A stretch of DNA of 64,000 nucleotides from Nitrosomonas sp. Is35. GTDB lineage: Bacteria; Pseudomonadota; Gammaproteobacteria; Burkholderiales; Nitrosomonadaceae. Positions 59,441 to 64,000 of the stretch are shown here, piece by piece. The stretch is taken from assembly GCF_033063295.1 (NCBI RefSeq), contig NZ_JAWJZH010000001.1, positions 248,001-312,000 on the forward strand. The letters run 5' to 3'. The position numbers and the translations under genes were made by a program. Below the pieces are notes generated by a model, which saw only the letters and a list, made by a program, of their open reading frames with translations, ran no database searches and was not told the DNA's origin. Every line of letters starts with the position of its first letter. The first letter of the stretch is position 1.

Positions 59441-59593
59441 TCATTTGAAGAATCTGGTTATTTTCTTTTACTAATCAATCAATAAAGAAGGGCGGATGAG
59501 GATTGTGCATTGAGCACAGGCACTTTCTTTGCCTAAATAATGCTTAGTTATTTTGTTAAGTTTTTTCATTACTTTTAATTAATTACTGATTAC

Positions 59594-61204
59594 ATGTTCC
59601 AAATGATACTGCCTCTGTTCATTTCACTGCTTGCGTCTTGTCTATCCATGCCTGCGTGGGGAGATCAAAAATCATCGGAACAGGTGCATGCCGGGCAATC
59701 GCAGCCAAAATTCGATTTGCTGGTGCTGCAAGTAGATGGAAATACCATCCTGGAACAACAATTAATTGAAAAAACGGTATATCCATTTCTGGGTTACGAC
59801 AAATCCATCGACGATGTTGAAAGCGCCCGCCAAGCCCTGGAAGCGGTTTATAAAGAGCAAGGTTATCCTACCGTGCTGGTGGAAATCCCCGAACAGGATG
59901 TGGTGGAAGGGCAGGTTCGTTTGCAAGTCATGGAAGGTACCATCGAACGTCTGAAGATTACCGGGTCGCGCTATTTTTCTCTGGGGAAAATCCGTGAACA
60001 AGTACCCGCATTGGCTGCGGGACAAGTGCCGCATATGCCGGACGTTCAAGAACAGGTGGCCGCATTGGGCAAACAATCGGGTGATCGCCAAGTCACGCCG
60101 ATATTCCGCGCTGGTTCCACACCCGGTAAAACCGAAGTCGAACTGCGGGTTGCCGATACGTTTCCATTGCACGGCAGTTTGGAAATCCACGGCAATAATC
60201 CGGAAGGGACAACGCGTCCGCGCCTTGTAGGCACATTACGTTACGACAACTTATGGCAGCGTTTCCATAGCGCGTCTTTTCAATATCAAGTAACACCGGA
60301 AAATCCCAGCGAGATTCAGGTGTGGTCAGGCACTTATGTCATGCCGACCGGTTTTTCCGATACCCGTCTGGCGATGTATGGTATCGGCATTGACTCGAAT
60401 ACCAAATTGGGAACACCCATCGGCGGATTGACGGTTGTCGGCGCCGGTACCATCTATGGCGCGCGTTTGACCAAACCTTTGGCTACCCGGGAAACCTACA
60501 ACCATAATCTGGTTCTCGGTTTTGACTACAAAAATTTTAACCAAGCCATTACCGTTCAGGGACAGGACGAGAATTCCACGCCCATTTCTTACACGGCATT
60601 TCAGCTGGGCTACGACGGAAATTGGCGTTACAACAAGGCTGTGACATCTATTAATGCTGCCGCCAATTTTGCGGTACGCGGCTTGGGAAATGAAACGCAG
60701 GAGTTTGAAGACCGGCGCTTTAAGGCGCAAGCCAATTATGCTTATCTGACTTTAGGGGCCAGGCATTTGCAAGAACTGCCGGGCGACTTCAGAGTGGCCG
60801 TGCGGACAAGAGGTCAAATCACGAATACACCGCTCATCAGTAATGAGCAATTTTCTGTCGGCGGTCATCAAAGCGTGCGCGGTTACCACATGACGCAGCA
60901 ATTGGGCGATCACGGCGTTAATTTTTCGGTTGAGTTGCAGAGCCCGATGCTTCAACCGACTAGCTGGGAAATCATCCGCAGTTTCCGTCCGCACATATTT
61001 TTCGATTACGCGGCTTTATGGATTAAAGAGCCGCTCCCCCGTAATCCCGATTTCTACAAACTGGCAGGTGCTGGTGCAGGTTTCAGAATGCAATTGCACA
61101 AATTCTTAAGCGGTGAGTTTGACTGGGCTTACCCGCTGTACCGGCAAGGAAAGGTCGATGTGGGCGATCAGCGCTTTGACTTCCGGCTGAATTACGAATT
61201 TTAG
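59594..61204 (+). CDS. Two-partner secretion outer-membrane transporter (FhaC/ShlB family)
   Basis: The 536-residue protein has a signal peptide (cleaved near MPAWG), POTRA domains (about residues 35-190, with EKTVYPFLGYDKSIDDVESA and VEIPEQDVVEGQVRLQVMEG), and a C-terminal 16-stranded barrel ending in FDFRLNYEF with the final Phe. It threads its partner exoprotein across the outer membrane. The partner starts 34 bases downstream, in the order transporter then exoprotein. Confidence 0.94.
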   Translation: MFQMILPLFISLLASCLSMPAWGDQKSSEQVHAGQSQPKFDLLVLQVDGNTILEQQLIEKTVYPFLGYDKSIDDVESARQALEAVYKEQGYPTVLVEIPEQDVVEGQVRLQVMEGTIERLKITGSRYFSLGKIREQVPALAAGQVPHMPDVQEQVAALGKQSGDRQVTPIFRAGSTPGKTEVELRVADTFPLHGSLEIHGNNPEGTTRPRLVGTLRYDNLWQRFHSASFQYQVTPENPSEIQVWSGTYVMPTGFSDTRLAMYGIGIDSNTKLGTPIGGLTVVGAGTIYGARLTKPLATRETYNHNLVLGFDYKNFNQAITVQGQDENSTPISYTAFQLGYDGNWRYNKAVTSINAAANFAVRGLGNETQEFEDRRFKAQANYAYLTLGARHLQELPGDFRVAVRTRGQITNTPLISNEQFSVGGHQSVRGYHMTQQLGDHGVNFSVELQSPMLQPTSWEIIRSFRPHIFFDYAALWIKEPLPRNPDFYKLAGAGAGFRMQLHKFLSGEFDWAYPLYRQGKVDVGDQRFDFRLNYEF

Positions 61205-61238
61205 ATTTTGCTTCGCGCCTATCAAATAGAGGTTGAGT

Positions 61239-64000
61239 ATGAATAAGAACAAACAATCAACATACGCGAATGATAGTTTCCAGCTGAAACCATTGTTTCT
61301 GGCGATACGCACACTTTTGGCCGGTAGCATCACCCTGATGAGCAACAGTTATGATGTCCGCGCCGAATTGCCGGTGCCGGTTGATCCTGCCGCGCTCGCA
61401 TCGCATGGGCAAGCTGCCGCCAGTATTTCCGGTGACAGTATGATTATTAAACAGATCTCGGATCGGGCGACGCTGGAGTGGCAGAGCTTCAATATCGGTG
61501 AACATAATAGTGTCAAATTCGATCAGCCTTCCGCAACGGCCATTTCATTAAACAATATTCACCAGGCTGATCCTAGCCGTATTCTCGGCTCCTTGACGGC
61601 CAATGGCCAAGTCTATCTGGTCAATCAAAACGGCTTTCTTTTCGGTAAGGACTCGCAAGTCAATGTGAATGCTTTGGTAGCCACGACCTTGGGTATCAGC
61701 GAAGAGACGTTCCAGCGCGGTATTACCAAGGTTTTCGATATCAATAATGCCGCAGCCTTGCAAGGCAATAGTGAGATTTATCTGAAGAACGAGCAGGGTC
61801 AGTTCATCCTGGATCCGAATGGCGAAAAAATAAAGATTCAGATTTTTGTCGAAGCCGGCGCGCAGATTAAAACCAGCGGCGACAATGGCCGTGTGATACT
61901 GGCGGCGCCTGTGGTTACCAATGCAGGCACGATTCAAACACCAGGCGGCCAGACCATTCTTGCTGGGGCGCAAGATAAAGTGTATTTGCAAGAGGCTGGT
62001 ACCAAATCCGATATTCGCGGGCTTTTGGTCGAAGTCGGAACCGGCGGTGAAGTCAATAATATCGGCAAGATTCTGGCGGAACGCGGCAATGCGAGTCTAA
62101 TCGGCTTTGCCGTGAATCAGGAAGGCATTGCGTCGGCGACTACTTCGGTGCAATTGGACGGATCGGTCCGGCTGCTGGCGCGTGAAGGTATTCAAGATCC
62201 GAGCGGCACGGGCGGAAAATTAACGGGCAGCGTCACGACACGCAGAACCGAAAAGGATGATGGTTTAGGCAAAAGCGCCACCGTGACGCTGGCCGAAGGC
62301 AGCCGCACCAGCGTTGATCTGGATGCCGATAAAACGGCGAAGGCCATCGATGCGCAGCCGCAGGAATCCTCCAAAATTGAAATCAGCGCACACGAAGTTC
62401 ATTTGAAAGAACGCTCCGTGCTCGAAGCAAAATCGGGGATTATCGATGTCAAGGCACTGGATAATCTGGCCGATGCGTCCATTAAAGGAAGCGCCCGCAT
62501 CTATCTTGAAACCGGCAGCACAATCGATGCATCCGGAGTCAAGAACGTCGTGTTGCCGATGGAACGTAATGTTGTGCAAGTCGAGTTGCGCAAGAACGAA
62601 TTGCGCGATGCGCCTTTTCAACGTAATGGCGTTTTATTTGCCGAGAAAGTATCGGTTGATTTGCGCGATGCGACGCTGGTCTATGACCCGAATACCGGTT
62701 TACTGACCAGCGCTACCATCCCGATCGCGGATATCAAGGGCGCGGTTGATCGCATTGAGCGGAATATTGATGAGCGCAGCACAGCGGGCGGTTCCATCAA
62801 TTTGACTTCCAGCGGCGATGTGATTACGCAAGCGGGCAGCAAGATAGATTTCTCCGGTGGTACGGTTGCCTATCGCGATGGCTATATCGAAACCACTAAA
62901 GTGGTTTCCGGCGGCTTTGTTTCCGATATTGCGCACGCCGATCCCAACCGTCCTTATGACGCCATACTGAATCATTTCACAAAAGTTCATCCGAAATGGG
63001 GCATCACCGAAAGCTGGGCGATTTCCGGCATGGCGCTCAAGCACTTTGAACGCGGTTATATCGAAGGTAAAGCGGGCGGCAATCTGACGATTAATGCCTA
63101 TGAGGCGATGCTGAATGGTGTTCTGGACGGCACGACTGTTGATGGTTCCTTGCAGAGACAACAAGCTCAGCGCGCCGATGGCAGCAATTTCTCGATCGAT
63201 TTAAGCCGGAACAACCTGTTCGGTAAACAAAATGTAGTGTTCAGCCAGAACATGGATCCGCCGGTACCGGCACTGAAACCGAATGCGCCAATACCGCGAG
63301 AGGCTAATAAAAAAGAACCCATCGCACTGAATATCGATGCGGAAAATCTCAAAAAATCCGGCGTACGGAACGTCAGTGTCACGACCAACGGTTCGGTTAC
63401 CATCGGCCCGGATGTGCAACTTGAATTGCCCATAGGCGGCAAGTTGACGGTAGCGGCGAGCGGTAGCGACATTCAAGGATCGCTGACAGCACCGTCTGGC
63501 GATATCACTTTCAAGCCGGTGGTCGTCAATAGCGATCAGTTGCTGCCGAACCCGATAACCTTGGGCGCGCATTCACAAATCGATGTCAGCGGGCGCTGGG
63601 TGAATGATCTGCAGAACATCCGTTCGGGCCTGCCATTGGATCCGGTATCGGTTGACGGCGGTTCGGTCACGCTGATCAGCGAACAGGGGGATTTGCGGTT
63701 AAATGATGGCAGTCTGATCAACGCCAATGGCGGCGCTTGGTTGCAAATCATCGGTGGCACCCGGGGGGGGCGCGGCGGATCGGTTCATCTTGAAGCGGCT
63801 ACTGTCGAGCCGGGCGGTAAATCATCCAGCTTGATACTCGATGGCGAGTTATCGGCTTTCGCGCTCAATCAAGGCGGTCAGCTGCATCTGGCTTCCAATG
63901 AAGTGGTTATTGGCAGCGCTGCGGATGTGCCCGCGCGTTCCGCTTCGACTGTCCAGCCTTTGCTGCTGGCGCCGGATTTTTTCCAGAAGGGCGGTTTCTC
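61239..64000 (+). CDS. Two-partner secretion exoprotein (filamentous-haemagglutinin-like), 3' cut by window edge
   Basis: An ATG at 61239 opens a frame that stays open to the end of the window (over 920 codons). After an extended signal peptide the TPS domain appears, with QSFNIGEHNSVKFDQPSATA and the hallmark NQNGFLFGKDSQVNVNALVA. Long strand-rich, Gly/Asn/Asp/Ser-rich sequence of the beta-helix type follows. I find no Cys codon in the visible part, as is usual for secreted TPS adhesins. It is probably a large adhesin or matrix protein exported by the transporter encoded upstream; the C-terminus is not visible. Confidence 0.92.
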   Translation, partial: MNKNKQSTYANDSFQLKPLFLAIRTLLAGSITLMSNSYDVRAELPVPVDPAALASHGQAAASISGDSMIIKQISDRATLEWQSFNIGEHNSVKFDQPSATAISLNNIHQADPSRILGSLTANGQVYLVNQNGFLFGKDSQVNVNALVATTLGISEETFQRGITKVFDINNAAALQGNSEIYLKNEQGQFILDPNGEKIKIQIFVEAGAQIKTSGDNGRVILAAPVVTNAGTIQTPGGQTILAGAQDKVYLQEAGTKSDIRGLLVEVGTGGEVNNIGKILAERGNASLIGFAVNQEGIASATTSVQLDGSVRLLAREGIQDPSGTGGKLTGSVTTRRTEKDDGLGKSATVTLAEGSRTSVDLDADKTAKAIDAQPQESSKIEISAHEVHLKERSVLEAKSGIIDVKALDNLADASIKGSARIYLETGSTIDASGVKNVVLPMERNVVQVELRKNELRDAPFQRNGVLFAEKVSVDLRDATLVYDPNTGLLTSATIPIADIKGAVDRIERNIDERSTAGGSINLTSSGDVITQAGSKIDFSGGTVAYRDGYIETTKVVSGGFVSDIAHADPNRPYDAILNHFTKVHPKWGITESWAISGMALKHFERGYIEGKAGGNLTINAYEAMLNGVLDGTTVDGSLQRQQAQRADGSNFSIDLSRNNLFGKQNVVFSQNMDPPVPALKPNAPIPREANKKEPIALNIDAENLKKSGVRNVSVTTNGSVTIGPDVQLELPIGGKLTVAASGSDIQGSLTAPSGDITFKPVVVNSDQLLPNPITLGAHSQIDVSGRWVNDLQNIRSGLPLDPVSVDGGSVTLISEQGDLRLNDGSLINANGGAWLQIIGGTRGGRGGSVHLEAATVEPGGKSSSLILDGELSAFALNQGGQLHLASNEVVIGSAADVPARSASTVQPLLLAPDFFQKGGF

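Overview
The window reads as a chromosomal segment of an ammonia-oxidising betaproteobacterium of the Nitrosomonas type. This is an inference from the protein character and gene order (atp operon followed by glmU-glmS, yebC-ruvCAB, an aa3-type cox operon with betaproteobacterial accessory genes, rpmH-rnpA-yidD-yidC-mnmE, a sigma/DUF3619 pair, a PEP-CTERM protein). I see no tRNA, rRNA, CRISPR array, intact insertion sequence or phage genes. The left two thirds is mostly housekeeping; the right third is envelope and secretion biology.

Layout. 1-6168: F1Fo ATP synthase operon atpBEFHAGDC (atpB cut by the left edge) ending in a clear terminator. 6244-9671: glmU and glmS for UDP-GlcNAc synthesis. 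9825-12746: yebC and ruvCAB. 12773-14275: a small anchored protein, a BI-1/YccA-type membrane protein and a 59-residue two-helix membrane peptide. 14477-21411: cytochrome aa3 oxidase operon (coxB, coxA, a 35-residue assembly peptide, ctaG, DUF2970, coxC, SURF1, a thioredoxin-like protein with a CxxxC motif, ctaB), with no ctaA in its usual place. 21501-25792: GlcD-like flavoprotein, BON lipoprotein, CheW-like protein, argB, trmJ. 26059-30283: rpmH-rnpA-yidD-yidC-mnmE. 30331-33095: DUF1854 protein and an unusual ABC exporter. 33368-34497: DUF3619 protein and its sigma factor. 34774-39213: yacG, a diguanylate cyclase, a Nudix/thiamine-phosphate-synthase fusion, a DUF815 ATPase and argJ. 39575-42563: cold-shock protein, a possible small gene, an orphan response regulator, a PEP-CTERM protein and a DUF5658 protein. 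42636-47206: a complete type I secretion machine (TolC, HlyD and ABC proteins) without an obvious substrate. 47284-57171: a minus-strand surface-glycan cluster (epimerase, three glycosyltransferase genes and a 1567-residue multidomain protein). 57688-64000: a secreted PstS-like protein, a FhaC/ShlB-type transporter and the start of its filamentous-haemagglutinin-like partner, cut by the right edge.

The most unusual signals are as follows. (1) Three genes (ruvC, mnmE, the sigma factor) have no ATG, GTG or TTG at the conserved N-terminus; the readings that give full-length proteins start at ATC, ATA and CTG or ATC, each behind a Shine-Dalgarno sequence, and two of these are very strong. (2) The DUF3619 partner of the sigma factor carries an acidic tail made of about five 16-residue quasi-repeats, and coding-like sequence continues past its stop in other frames. 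(3) The giant glycan protein joins a PIG-L deacetylase, GT2, a 14-residue tandem-repeat coiled coil, RgpF-like and HAD-like domains in one chain. (4) Several long inverted repeats lie between genes. I did not find one large locus that clearly counts as an undescribed system.
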